Made by a program: the position numbers and the translations under genes
NCBI GenBank assembly: GCA_934365195.1
Contig: CAKRNA010000006.1
Location: 62,001-126,000, forward strand
DNA from: an uncultured Clostridia bacterium
Lineage (GTDB): Bacteria; Bacillota; Clostridia; Christensenellales; CAAEEZ01
DNA length: 64,000 nucleotides
Direction of reading: 5' to 3'
In this document: one piece after another, positions 1-9,003 of the stretch
How the letters are laid out: the number at the start of each line of letters is the position of its first letter
Position numbering within the stretch: position 1 is the first letter of the stretch
The notes under the pieces: model-generated
The model's database searches: none
Seen by the model: the letters and a program-made list of their open reading frames with translations, nothing else
Told to the model about the DNA's origin: nothing

Positions 1-987
1 ATAGAGCCAAACGTTGGCGTCGTGGACGTTCCTGACGAGAGGCTGGATAAACTGGCAAAACTGTACGACTGCAAAAAAATCACCCACACCTCACTTGAAT
101 TCGTGGATATTGCGGGGCTTGTAAAGGGCGCTTCAAGAGGCGAAGGTCTAGGCAATAAATTCCTAAGCCATATCAGAGAAGTGGACGCAATCGTGCACGT
201 TGTAAGGTGCTTTGACGACGAAAATATCGTGCACGTTGAAAGCACGGTAAACCCTATCAGAGATATCGAAACCATAAATTACGAACTAATTTTTGCCGAT
301 ATGGAGAGCCTTGAAAAGCGAATTGCAAAACTTAACCAAAGCGCAAAAGGTGGCGATAAAAAGTTTTTGCAGGACGCTAGCGTGCTAAAAAAGGTGTACG
401 ACAACCTTGAAAAAGGCATTCCTTGTAGGCTAATGGACTTAGACGAGGACGAGCAAGCGCTTGTGGACGAACAATTTTTGCTTACCACTAAGCCGGTTAT
501 CTACGCCGCTAACGTTAGCGAGGACAACCTTAACGAAGAAAATGACTACGTTAAAAAGGTTAAAGAGTTTGCTAAAAACGAAAAAAGCGAAGTCATCGTG
601 CTTTGCGCTAAGGTTGAAGAGGAACTTTCCACCCTTGACGACGAGGAAAGAAATATGTTCCTTGAAGAATTGGGCATTGAAAAAAGCGGCCTTGACCAAC
701 TTGTATCCGCTTGCTACAAACTACTAGGGCTAATAAGTTACCTAACCGCCGGCGAAAAGGAAACTAGGGCTTGGACGATTAAAAAAGGCACGAAAGCGCC
801 ACAGGCAGCAGGCAAAATCCACAGCGACTTTGAAAAAGGCTTTATTAGGGCAGAAATCGTGGACTACAACGTGCTTCTTGAATGCGGTTCGGTGTCTAAG
901 GCAAGGGAACTTGGCAAGGTTCGTAGCGAAGGCAAAGACTACGTAATGCAAGAAAACGACGTGGTTGAATTTAGATTTAACGTGTAA
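1..987 (+). CDS. ychF: YchF/OLA1-type ATPase, 5'-truncated
   Basis: This is the C-terminal part of the universally conserved Obg-like P-loop ATPase YchF, a ribosome-associated translation and stress factor. The reading frame is open from base 1 (IEPNVGVVDVPDERL), so the start codon and Walker A motif lie outside the window and the ATG-like start at 22 is internal. The G3-like segment DIAGLVKGAS is present. The C-terminal TGS-like domain ends in GKDYVMQENDVVEFRFNV, typical of full-length YchF. No close neighbour shares its strand; a hairpin terminator follows about 130 bases later. Identification is secure. YchF prefers ATP over GTP in studied members; nothing here tests that. Confidence 0.95.
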   Translation: MEPNVGVVDVPDERLDKLAKLYDCKKITHTSLEFVDIAGLVKGASRGEGLGNKFLSHIREVDAIVHVVRCFDDENIVHVESTVNPIRDIETINYELIFADMESLEKRIAKLNQSAKGGDKKFLQDASVLKKVYDNLEKGIPCRLMDLDEDEQALVDEQFLLTTKPVIYAANVSEDNLNEENDYVKKVKEFAKNEKSEVIVLCAKVEEELSTLDDEERNMFLEELGIEKSGLDQLVSACYKLLGLISYLTAGEKETRAWTIKKGTKAPQAAGKIHSDFEKGFIRAEIVDYNVLLECGSVSKARELGKVRSEGKDYVMQENDVVEFRFNV

Positions 988-1113
988 TTTGGCTATTTAA
1001 CACAATTACTTTAATCAAAAAAACCATTATGCTTACCGCAAAACTTACAAGACAAAACCATAATAATAGGCAAACTTAACCTTGCATTCAAACAAAATAA
1101 GCGGTATATTTAA

Positions 1114-1150
1114 GCAAAAAAACAGCGCAACACTCTACGCTGTTTTTTTA
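1114..1150. terminator. Bidirectional hairpin terminator between ychF and the GH13 gene
   Basis: ACAGCG (1122-1127) pairs with CGCTGT (1138-1143), extended by an A-run on the left and a T-run on the right. With poly-A on one side and poly-T on the other it can end both the plus-strand ychF transcript and the convergent minus-strand GH13 transcript. Confidence 0.75.
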
Positions 1151-1197
1151 ATGCCTAGTATTTACTGCTGGTTCAGGCTGTTTTATTTTTAATTCCG

Positions 1198-2880
1198 CTA
1201 CTCGAATAGGTACACCCTTGCCTCGTACGGTCTTGCGTTAAAGCCCGATTCGGCGCTGTCATTTCCCTCTAAGTAGTTAGATAATAGCATTTTGCCGTCC
1301 TTTAAATTAAAGCCTTTTGGCGCTTTGAAAACCTCGTTATTTTTACTAAAACTACAAATAACCAGCATCTTTTTGCCCTCGTACTCTCTACTATAAACAA
1401 ACCATTTTTTGCTATGTGGATAGTACAATTTAAAATCGCCGTAAATTGCTACTTCGTTTTCCTTTTTAAGTTTTAGCACGCTCCTATAATGGTTTAGCAC
1501 GCTACTAGGATCTTTATCCTCCGCCTTTACGTTGATTTCTGTGTAGTTAGGATTTACGTTAAACCACGGTGTACCCATCGTAAAGCCTGCGTTTTTGCTG
1601 TCGTCCCATTGAACAGGCGTGCGGGCGTTGTCCCTTGCGCTATAATGCACCCTCTTCATTGCGGCTTTATCGCTAAAACCAAATTTGCGGAACAAATCGT
1701 AAAAGGTTTTTGAGTTTACGTCCGGATAATCGTCAATGGTAGGCAGTTTAATATTCGTCATTCCTATCTCTTGTCCTTGGTAAACGTAGGCGTTGCCGCA
1801 CAGCAAGATGTACATTGTAGCCAGCATTTTTCCGCTTTCCTCCCTCATTTCAGGGTTGCCGTAGCGGTTAATAATTCTTGGTTGGTCGTGGTTTTCCAAA
1901 AACAAAGTATTCCACGCCTTGCCGTAAAACGCATCTTGCCATTTTTTGTAAATTCTCTTTAATTTTGGCAAATTAAACTTCGTTTTCATCCAACTTGCCT
2001 TAAAGCAATCGCCCTCCATTTGCTCGAACTGGAACATCGTTTTTAGCACTTGTCCCTCGCCCTCGCCGATAAAGTCTAGCATCTTGCTTACGCCAACAAG
2101 CGGCGCTTCGCCAACGGTCATTACCTCGTCGTACTCGTCGTAAACCTTTCTAAATTCCATTAGGTATTCTTTAAGGTGCGGACCGTTTACATAATGCTCC
2201 ATACCCGTCATTGCAGGAAGCGGGAAACCGTTTGGCAAGCCCTCTTTCTTGCTGATATAGTTAATTACGTCCTCTCTAAAACCGTCGATACCAAGGTCCA
2301 GCCAAAACCTAATAATGCCCTTTATCTCCTCTCGTACCTTAGGGTTATCCATATTCAAGTCGGGCTGACCGACGTCGAATAGGTGCAAGTAATACTCGTC
2401 AAGTTCGGGCACGTATTCCCAAGCAGAGCCTGGGAAGTTGGACTTCCAGTTGTTAGGCGGTCTTTTACCGTTTTTACCTTTGCCTTTTTCCCAAATATAG
2501 TAGTCGTGGTATGGATTATCCACGCTTTTTTTAGCCTCTTTAAACCAGTAATGCTCGCTAGACGTGTGGTTGATAACCAAATCCATTATGATTTTTAGCC
2601 CACGTTTATGCGCCTCTTCTATCACTTTTTTCATATCTTCAAGCGTGCCAAACTCCGGATTTATATCCCTATAATCCGATATGTCGTAACCGTAATCCTT
2701 GTTTGGTGATGCGTAAAGCGGACTGAACCAAATTGCGTCCACGTTCAAACTTTTTACGTAGTCCAGTTTTTCTAGTACACCTTTAAGGTCGCCCACGCCG
2801 TCGCCGTTTCCGTCCTTAAAACTTCTTGGCCATATTTGATAAAAAGACATCTCTTTATACCATTCTTTCTTAACTTCCAT
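1198..2880 (-). CDS. GH13 alpha-glucosidase (oligo-1,6-glucosidase / trehalose-6-P hydrolase type)
   Basis: A 560-residue cytosolic glycoside hydrolase of the GH13 oligo-1,6-glucosidase subfamily, expected to release glucose from short alpha-glucosides such as isomaltose, maltose or phosphorylated trehalose. It has no signal peptide. The N-terminal YQIWPRSFKDGNGDGVGDL is classic. The catalytic triad is visible: Asp204 in GFREDVIN (nucleophile), Glu258 in TVGEAP (acid/base) and Asp332 in ENHDQPR. A small beta domain follows the barrel. Length is normal for the family. It stands alone, convergent with ychF. MalL and TreC share these motifs, so exact substrate is open; no PTS or ABC transporter lies nearby to decide it. 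Confidence 0.9.
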   Translation of the reverse strand: MEVKKEWYKEMSFYQIWPRSFKDGNGDGVGDLKGVLEKLDYVKSLNVDAIWFSPLYASPNKDYGYDISDYRDINPEFGTLEDMKKVIEEAHKRGLKIIMDLVINHTSSEHYWFKEAKKSVDNPYHDYYIWEKGKGKNGKRPPNNWKSNFPGSAWEYVPELDEYYLHLFDVGQPDLNMDNPKVREEIKGIIRFWLDLGIDGFREDVINYISKKEGLPNGFPLPAMTGMEHYVNGPHLKEYLMEFRKVYDEYDEVMTVGEAPLVGVSKMLDFIGEGEGQVLKTMFQFEQMEGDCFKASWMKTKFNLPKLKRIYKKWQDAFYGKAWNTLFLENHDQPRIINRYGNPEMREESGKMLATMYILLCGNAYVYQGQEIGMTNIKLPTIDDYPDVNSKTFYDLFRKFGFSDKAAMKRVHYSARDNARTPVQWDDSKNAGFTMGTPWFNVNPNYTEINVKAEDKDPSSVLNHYRSVLKLKKENEVAIYGDFKLYYPHSKKWFVYSREYEGKKMLVICSFSKNNEVFKAPKGFNLKDGKMLLSNYLEGNDSAESGFNARPYEARVYLFE

Positions 2881-3028
2881 ACGTTTCTCCCCGTAAATTT
2901 TACTTTTTGCCTGTTTTTATGGCAATTTTCTCTTACTTATCCTTTGCAATTTCTTACAAAATATCGTGCTTTGATTTTTCTTTTTATAATTATATTATAT
3001 TCTTTTTTTTCGCTTTTTCCAGTCTTTT

Positions 3029-3064
3029 TCAAAAAATAAGCGCCCCTAAGGACGCATATTTTTA
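3029..3064 (-). terminator. gyrA terminator
   Basis: Read on the minus strand, GCGTCC (3055-3050) pairs with GGGCGC after a short loop, with one G-T wobble, and is followed by a T-rich run. It lies just downstream of the gyrA stop codon. Confidence 0.6.
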
Positions 3065-3074
3065 TTTGTAATTT

Positions 3075-5645
3075 TTACTCTTCGGTGGTTTCGGTGCTTT
3101 CTTCCTCGGTAGGCGCAACTTCTACGTTTACGGTTTCGGTAGCATCTGCGGTTTCTACTTTTTCGTTTTCAACCTCTTCCTCGTCATCTCTTGGAACAAC
3201 CGCAACCATTACGGCTTTTGCGTCCTCTTTCATCTTCATCAACCTTACGCCTTGGGTGTTTCTGCCTATCTTAGATATTTCGTCGCTATGAATTCTGATA
3301 ACTACACCGTTGTCGCAAATAATCATAACGTCGCTATCTTTGTCGGTGATTACCTTTAAGCCGATAAGTTCGCCGGTTTTATCGTTAAATACGCCCGCTT
3401 TGATACCTTTACCGCCCCTCGTTTGAGTTCTGTAATCGTCCGGGCTGGTACGCTTGCCGTATCCCTCTGAAGAAATGGTCAAAATCTCGTCGTCGTCACA
3501 AACTTTGCTCATATCGATAACGGCGTCGCCCTTTTCCAGTTTGATACTTCTTACGCCCATGGTATCTCTACCCATTGAACGAATGTCGTTTTCGTTAAAG
3601 CGGATACACTTGCCTTGCTTGGTAGCCACGATAATATCTTCCTCGCCGCTTGTTAAGGTTGCGCCGATAAGTTCGTCGTCGCCTACAAGGTTGATTGCTA
3701 TCTTGCCGCCCTTTCTTATGCTTGCAAACTCTTTCATATCGGTCTTTTTGATTAAGCCGTTCTTAGTTGCAAGGGTTAGGTAGGTGTGCTCGCTATCCTC
3801 CGGTAGTGGCAAGAACGCCGTTACTTTCTCTCCGCCGTCAAGTTGAAGTAGGTTGATTATAGCCCTGCCTCTTGCCATACGTTGAGCCTCCGGGATTTCG
3901 TAGCCTTTCATAGTGTACACCTTTCCCATATTCGTGAAGAATAATAGGTCGATATGCGTGTTGGTTACAAACATATTCTCTACAAAGTCGTCCTCTTTTG
4001 CCTTGTGAGCGGTTATTCCCATTCCGCCACGACGTTGGCTCTTGTACTCGCTTACGGCAATACGCTTAATGTAGCCCTCGTGAGTCATAGATACGATAAT
4101 ATCTTGCTTTTCGATTAGGTCGGCAATATCGATATCGCTGTAATCATAGGTGATTTCGGCACGTCTAGGAGTGTTGTATTTGTCCTTAATTTCAAGCATT
4201 TCGGTTTTGATAATTTCCCTAATCTTGTTGATATCGCCCAAAATCTCTCTATATTCGATAATAAGTCTTTCTTTCTCGGCAAGTTCGTCGGTAAGTTTGT
4301 CAACTTCTAGGCTGGTTAACCTACGCAACTTCATTTCAAGTATAGCGTTTGCTTGCTTTTCGCTAAGTTCGAAGGTGGACATCAACCTTTCGCTAGCAAT
4401 ATCGGTGGTTTCACTCGTCTTGATGATTTGCACCACTTCGTCGATATTAGCCTCTGCAATCACCAAACCTCTTAAAATATGCGCCCTTTCCTCTGCTCTT
4501 TCAAGGTCGAACTTGGTTCTTCTGGTTACAACGTCCTCTTGGTGTTTTACGTAAGCAACCAAAATCTCCTTTAAGTTCATAATCTTTGGCACGCCGTCTT
4601 GAAGCGCTAACATAATCATGCTGTTAGACACTTGAAGTGCGGTTTGCTTGAACAAAGTGTTTAGTACTACTTGAGCGTTTGCGTCCTTTTTGATATCGAT
4701 AACGATACGCATACCCTCTCTATCCGACTCTTCCTTAATATCGCTAATACCCTCGATTCTCTTCTCTTTTACTTGGGTAGCCATATTTTCGATAAGTTGA
4801 GCCTTGTTTACTTGGTAAGGTATCTCGGTAATGATTATTCTATCTTTGTTGTGGTGCTCGCCAGCCGTTTCAATCTCCGTCTTAGCCCTAATAATAGCGC
4901 TGCCCCTACCCGTTCTATACGCCTCTTTTATAGAGTTTCTTGCAAGTACCAAGCCGCCCGTTGGGTAGTCCGGCGCAGGTATATATTGCATAAGTTCGTC
5001 AATAGTGATTTCAGGGTTATCGATAAGCGCTACCGTGCCGTCGATTACTTCGCCTAGGTTGTGCGGCGGAATAGAGGTAGCCATACCAACCGCAATACCG
5101 TCAGAGCCGTTTACAAGTAAGTTTGGATACCTTGCAGGAAGAACGGTAGGTTGCTCCAACGTGTCGTCAAAGTTTGGATAGTAGTCCACCGTCTTTTTGT
5201 CGATATCTCTTAGCATTTCGGCGCTGATTTTGGATAGTCTTGCCTCGGTGTACCTTTGCGCTGCAGGAGGATCGCCGTCCACCGAGCCAAAGTTTCCGTG
5301 ACCTTCAACTAGAGGGCATCTAATCGAGAAGTCTTGCGCAAGCCTTACAAGTGCGTCGTACACCGCAGAGTCGCCGTGCGGGTGGTACTTACCTAATACG
5401 TCACCTACGATTCTTGCGCATTTTCTAAACGGTTTATCGTTAGACAAGCCAAGTTCGTTCATAGCGTACAAAATACGACGGTGAACGGGTTTTAAGCCGT
5501 CTCTTACGTCAGGGATTGCTCTTGATACGTTTACCGCCATAGCGTAGGCAATAAACGATTTTTTCATTTCGTCTTCAACCTTGACGTCCTTTATTTTCGA
5601 GTTTTCTAATGATTTGGCAAAATCTTGTTTTTCTTCTTCTTTCAT
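3075..5645 (-). CDS. gyrA: DNA gyrase subunit A
   Basis: The 856-residue breakage-reunion subunit of DNA gyrase, which with GyrB introduces negative supercoils ahead of replication forks. The N-terminal core shows VSRAIPDVRDGLKPVHRR and the catalytic tyrosine in AAQRYTEARL. The C-terminal half contains the six-bladed DNA-wrapping domain with the gyrase box (QRRGGMG near residue 540). The protein ends in an acidic, Glu/Thr-rich tail of about 40 residues, longer than in many orthologues. The start ATG at 5645 is preceded by a good Shine-Dalgarno sequence, and the gene follows gyrB by only 9 bases, so the two are co-transcribed away from the putative origin. Confidence 0.98.
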   Translation of the reverse strand: MKEEEKQDFAKSLENSKIKDVKVEDEMKKSFIAYAMAVNVSRAIPDVRDGLKPVHRRILYAMNELGLSNDKPFRKCARIVGDVLGKYHPHGDSAVYDALVRLAQDFSIRCPLVEGHGNFGSVDGDPPAAQRYTEARLSKISAEMLRDIDKKTVDYYPNFDDTLEQPTVLPARYPNLLVNGSDGIAVGMATSIPPHNLGEVIDGTVALIDNPEITIDELMQYIPAPDYPTGGLVLARNSIKEAYRTGRGSAIIRAKTEIETAGEHHNKDRIIITEIPYQVNKAQLIENMATQVKEKRIEGISDIKEESDREGMRIVIDIKKDANAQVVLNTLFKQTALQVSNSMIMLALQDGVPKIMNLKEILVAYVKHQEDVVTRRTKFDLERAEERAHILRGLVIAEANIDEVVQIIKTSETTDIASERLMSTFELSEKQANAILEMKLRRLTSLEVDKLTDELAEKERLIIEYREILGDINKIREIIKTEMLEIKDKYNTPRRAEITYDYSDIDIADLIEKQDIIVSMTHEGYIKRIAVSEYKSQRRGGMGITAHKAKEDDFVENMFVTNTHIDLLFFTNMGKVYTMKGYEIPEAQRMARGRAIINLLQLDGGEKVTAFLPLPEDSEHTYLTLATKNGLIKKTDMKEFASIRKGGKIAINLVGDDELIGATLTSGEEDIIVATKQGKCIRFNENDIRSMGRDTMGVRSIKLEKGDAVIDMSKVCDDDEILTISSEGYGKRTSPDDYRTQTRGGKGIKAGVFNDKTGELIGLKVITDKDSDVMIICDNGVVIRIHSDEISKIGRNTQGVRLMKMKEDAKAVMVAVVPRDDEEEVENEKVETADATETVNVEVAPTEEESTETTEE

Positions 5646-5654
5646 ATTTCTCTC

Positions 5655-7565
5655 CTAAATATCCAAATCTTTTACAAGACCTGCGTTTTGTTCGATAAAT
5701 TCTCTTCTAAGTTCCGGTTGGTCGCCCATAAGCAAACTAAACAAACTGTCTGCCTCCATAGCGTCCTCCATAGTAACTTTTAATAGTATTCTGTTATCAG
5801 GGTTCATAGTGGTTTCCCAAAGCTGCTCGGGGTTCATTTCGCCAAGACCTTTGTACCTTTGTAAGTCACCGCATTTTCTACCGTTTTCCTCGTAGAATTT
5901 CTCTAATGCGTCGTCGTCGTAGAAGTAGAACTCTTGCTTGCCTTTACTAATCTTGTATAGTGGCGGTTGAGCAATATATACGTGTCCGTTCTCGATTAGA
6001 GGGCGCATAAACCTAAAGAAGAAAGTAAGCATAAGTATTCTGATATGGCTTCCGTCTACGTCGGCATCGGTCATGCAAATAATACGGTCGTAACGCAGTT
6101 TGCTCTCGTCGTAATCTTGATGCACGCCGCAACCGAACGCCGTAATCATGGTACGAATTTCTTGGTTGTCCAAAATCTTGTGCATGCTTGCCTTTTCTAC
6201 GTTCAAAATTTTACCTCTTAGTGGCAAAATTGCTTGGAATCTTCTATCCCTTCCTTGCTTTGCGCTTCCGCCTGCAGAGTCACCCTCTACCAAGTAAATT
6301 TCGCAAAGTTTAGGGTCTTTTTCAGAGCAGTCTGCAAGTTTTCCCGGTAAGGTAGTAGATTCAAGCACGCCTTTACGCCTTGTTAGTTCCCTTGCGTTTC
6401 TTGCCGCATCTCTTGCCCTTTGCGCAGTTACGCACTTAGAAATTAGTTCCCTTGCCTCTTTTGGATGCTCCTCAAGGTAAGTTCCTAAGTTTTCCGACAC
6501 GATTTTGGACACAATCGTCCTCATTTCGCTGTTTCCTAGTTTGGTCTTTGTTTGACCTTCGAATTGAGGGTTGGTTAGTTTTACGCTAAGTATTGCGGTA
6601 ATACCCTCTCTCGTGTCGTCACCCGTTAATTTTTCGTTTTCCTTTAAAATTTTGTTGTTCTTGCCGTAGTCGTTAATTACCTTTGCAATAGCAAACTTAA
6701 AGCCGTCTAGGTGTGTGCCACCCTCCTCGGTGTTTATGTTGTTTGCGTAAGCGTTAATTACTTCTGAATAGCCGTCGTTCCATTGAAGAGCAACCTCTAC
6801 TTCGCTCGTTCCCACCTTGCCGTCGAAGTACACGGTGTTTTCAAAAATGGTGGTTTTGTTTTTGTTTAAATCGTCTACAAAGCAAACTATACCGCCTTCG
6901 TAGTGGAAAGACACTTTTTTAGGCTCTTCCGGTCTTAAATCGCTTAGGTTTATCCTTAAACCTTTGTTTAAGTAAGCGGTTTCTCTAAACCTTTCTTTTA
7001 GGTAGTTGTAGTCAAAATCCAAGGTTTCGAAAATCTCGTCGTCAGGATAGAAAGTAACGAGCGTACCGGTATCGGTTTCGTCGGTCGTGCCTATCTCTTG
7101 AAGAGGCTTTTGCGGAATACCCCTATTAAATATTTGCTTGTAAATTTTGCCGTTTTGCCTTACTTCCACTTCTAGCCATTCGCTAAGTGCGTTTACGCAA
7201 GACAAACCAACACCGTGCAAGCCGCCCGAAATGGTGTAACCCTTTCCGTTGAATTTACCGCCTGCGTGAAGTTTGGTTAAAACAACCTCGACTGCGGATT
7301 TTCCCTCCGACTCTATAATACCCGTCGGAATACCTCTGCCGTTATCCTTTACGCTTAAAGAACCATCTTTATTTATGGTAACGTCGATGGTGGTGCAATA
7401 ACCGGCTAGCGCCTCGTCGATACTATTGTCTACAACCTCTACAACAAGGTGATGTAGTCCTCTGGTATCCGTTGAACCTATGTACATACCCGGCCTTTTT
7501 CTTACCGGCTCTAATCCTTCAAGAACCTGTATGGCACTTTGGTCGTAATTATTCGTATTTGCCAT
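5655..7565 (-). CDS. gyrB: DNA gyrase subunit B
   Basis: The 636-residue ATPase subunit of gyrase. The GHKL ATP-binding domain is visible at the N-terminus (VVEVVDNSIDEALAG, DNGRGIP, and GGLHGVG). The TOPRIM domain follows (YLVEGDSAGGSAKQGRDR, then TDADVDGSHIR), and the C-terminal GyrA-contact tail is intact (RYKGLGEMNPEQLWETTM). It is first in a gyrB-gyrA operon. A clean terminator at 7668-7702 separates it from recF, so it should have its own promoter in the AT-rich 7566-7667 interval. In Bacillus subtilis the order recF-remB-gyrB-gyrA is on the dnaA strand; here the trio runs opposite to dnaA. Confidence 0.98.
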   Translation of the reverse strand: MANTNNYDQSAIQVLEGLEPVRKRPGMYIGSTDTRGLHHLVVEVVDNSIDEALAGYCTTIDVTINKDGSLSVKDNGRGIPTGIIESEGKSAVEVVLTKLHAGGKFNGKGYTISGGLHGVGLSCVNALSEWLEVEVRQNGKIYKQIFNRGIPQKPLQEIGTTDETDTGTLVTFYPDDEIFETLDFDYNYLKERFRETAYLNKGLRINLSDLRPEEPKKVSFHYEGGIVCFVDDLNKNKTTIFENTVYFDGKVGTSEVEVALQWNDGYSEVINAYANNINTEEGGTHLDGFKFAIAKVINDYGKNNKILKENEKLTGDDTREGITAILSVKLTNPQFEGQTKTKLGNSEMRTIVSKIVSENLGTYLEEHPKEARELISKCVTAQRARDAARNARELTRRKGVLESTTLPGKLADCSEKDPKLCEIYLVEGDSAGGSAKQGRDRRFQAILPLRGKILNVEKASMHKILDNQEIRTMITAFGCGVHQDYDESKLRYDRIICMTDADVDGSHIRILMLTFFFRFMRPLIENGHVYIAQPPLYKISKGKQEFYFYDDDALEKFYEENGRKCGDLQRYKGLGEMNPEQLWETTMNPDNRILLKVTMEDAMEADSLFSLLMGDQPELRREFIEQNAGLVKDLDI

Positions 7566-7667
7566 TTTTCCTCCGTTTTATTTTAATAAAAAAAATTTTC
7601 ACTTATATTTATATATAATATAATAACATAATATTATACATAAATAAAGTCATTCGTGAAAAAAAGT

Positions 7668-7702
7668 TTTAAAAAAAGAGAAAACCTAGTCGATTTTCTC
7701 AT
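7668..7702 (-). terminator. recF terminator
   Basis: On the minus strand GAGAAAA (7700-7694) pairs with TTTTCTC (7684-7678), followed by seven T. It ends recF transcription before the gyrB promoter region. Confidence 0.75.
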
Positions 7703-7789
7703 AAATTACGCTTATTTGCTTATTTTGTTGTGATTTAATATAATTTGTCGATTTAGCCCTAATTTGTTTTTGTGCGTTGTTTTTCGGGC

Positions 7790-8890
7790 TTATTCACTTA
7801 TCTTGGTTATAATTCCCTTGCTGACGTTAAAAATCGTTTTTTCTGCGCAAACGTCCTCGTTAAACTCGGTAGCGGTAATTATCGTTTGCTCTTTTGAGGC
7901 AATTTCGATTAGTTTTTCTCGCCTACCTTTGTCTAGTTCGCTAAGTACGTCGTCAAGAAGTAGTATCGGGCTTTCTCCCGTCTTTTGATAAAACAGGTCT
8001 ATTTCGGCAAGTTTTAACGCAAGCGCCGTGCTCCTTTGTTGACCTTGCGAGCCGAATTTTCTTACGTCCACGCCGTTTACCTCTATTCTAAGGTCGTCTC
8101 GGTGAACGCCGCTGGAAGTATAAGTCAACTTGGTGTCCTTTTCCCTATCCTCACTAAGCACCTTTAAAAAGTCTTCAATCGGGCTTTCGCTTTTAGAGTT
8201 CACCCTCGTTTCGTAAAACAGTTTTATATCCTCTTTTCCTGCGGTTAGTTCCTGCATTTTTTTGCTTGCAATCACCTCTAAATCCTCTAAAAACTTCTCT
8301 CTTTTTTCGGCTATTATAACGGCTTTTTTACTTAGTTCTCTATCCCAAATTTCCAGCATATTTTCAATGCCGCTACTACCGTAATAATCCTTTAAAAGTT
8401 TGTTCCTCTGCCCGAGAATTTTGTTATATTGCACCAAATTGTAGTAATAATTTTTGTCTTGCTGCGATAAACTAATATCCATAAATCTGCGTCTTTCAAG
8501 GGGCGTTTCCTTAATAAATTTCATTTCCTCGGGGGAAAATAACACCACTTTAAGCACGCCTATAAGTTCGCCTATTTTGGTAATGGGAATTTTGTTTACT
8601 ATTATCTTTTTTTGACATTTTTCGTCAAGCAGCATTTCAATAGTGTTAGTTCTGTATTTTTTTTCAATCTCTATTTTTAGGTATGCCGAAGTTTCGCCCC
8701 ACCTAACAAGTTCCTTATCTTTTGACGTCTTAAAAGACTTACCCACGCCAAGATAGTACACGCTTTCGAGTAAGTTGGTTTTACCGCTAGCGTTCTCCCC
8801 TATAAAAATATTTAGTTTCGGGGATAAGTTTAAGGTAAGGTTATCGTAATTCCTAAAATTATTCAGTTCTAACTTCACTATTTTCATCAA
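7790..8890 (-). CDS. recF: DNA replication/repair ATPase RecF
   Basis: A 366-residue SMC-like ATPase that loads RecA at single-strand gaps in the RecFOR pathway. The Walker A motif is in FIGENASGKTNLLESVYYL (near residue 35), the signature region in GSQGQQRSTALALKLAEI, and Walker B in PILLLDDVLSELD. Length matches the family. Two adjacent Met codons occur at the start; either may be used. It is divergent from dnaA across a 113-base gap, whereas RecF usually follows dnaN on the same strand, so this locus is rearranged. No S4-domain YaaA gene accompanies it. Confidence 0.96.
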   Translation of the reverse strand: MMKIVKLELNNFRNYDNLTLNLSPKLNIFIGENASGKTNLLESVYYLGVGKSFKTSKDKELVRWGETSAYLKIEIEKKYRTNTIEMLLDEKCQKKIIVNKIPITKIGELIGVLKVVLFSPEEMKFIKETPLERRRFMDISLSQQDKNYYYNLVQYNKILGQRNKLLKDYYGSSGIENMLEIWDRELSKKAVIIAEKREKFLEDLEVIASKKMQELTAGKEDIKLFYETRVNSKSESPIEDFLKVLSEDREKDTKLTYTSSGVHRDDLRIEVNGVDVRKFGSQGQQRSTALALKLAEIDLFYQKTGESPILLLDDVLSELDKGRREKLIEIASKEQTIITATEFNEDVCAEKTIFNVSKGIITKISE

Positions 8891-9003
8891 TTAAAATTAT
8901 ACACCATTTTCAAGTTTTTTACAATTTATATAATAATAATTACTATATAAGATTATTGCCGTTTTTTATTGAAATTTTTGCCTAATTATAGTATTATAAT
9001 TAT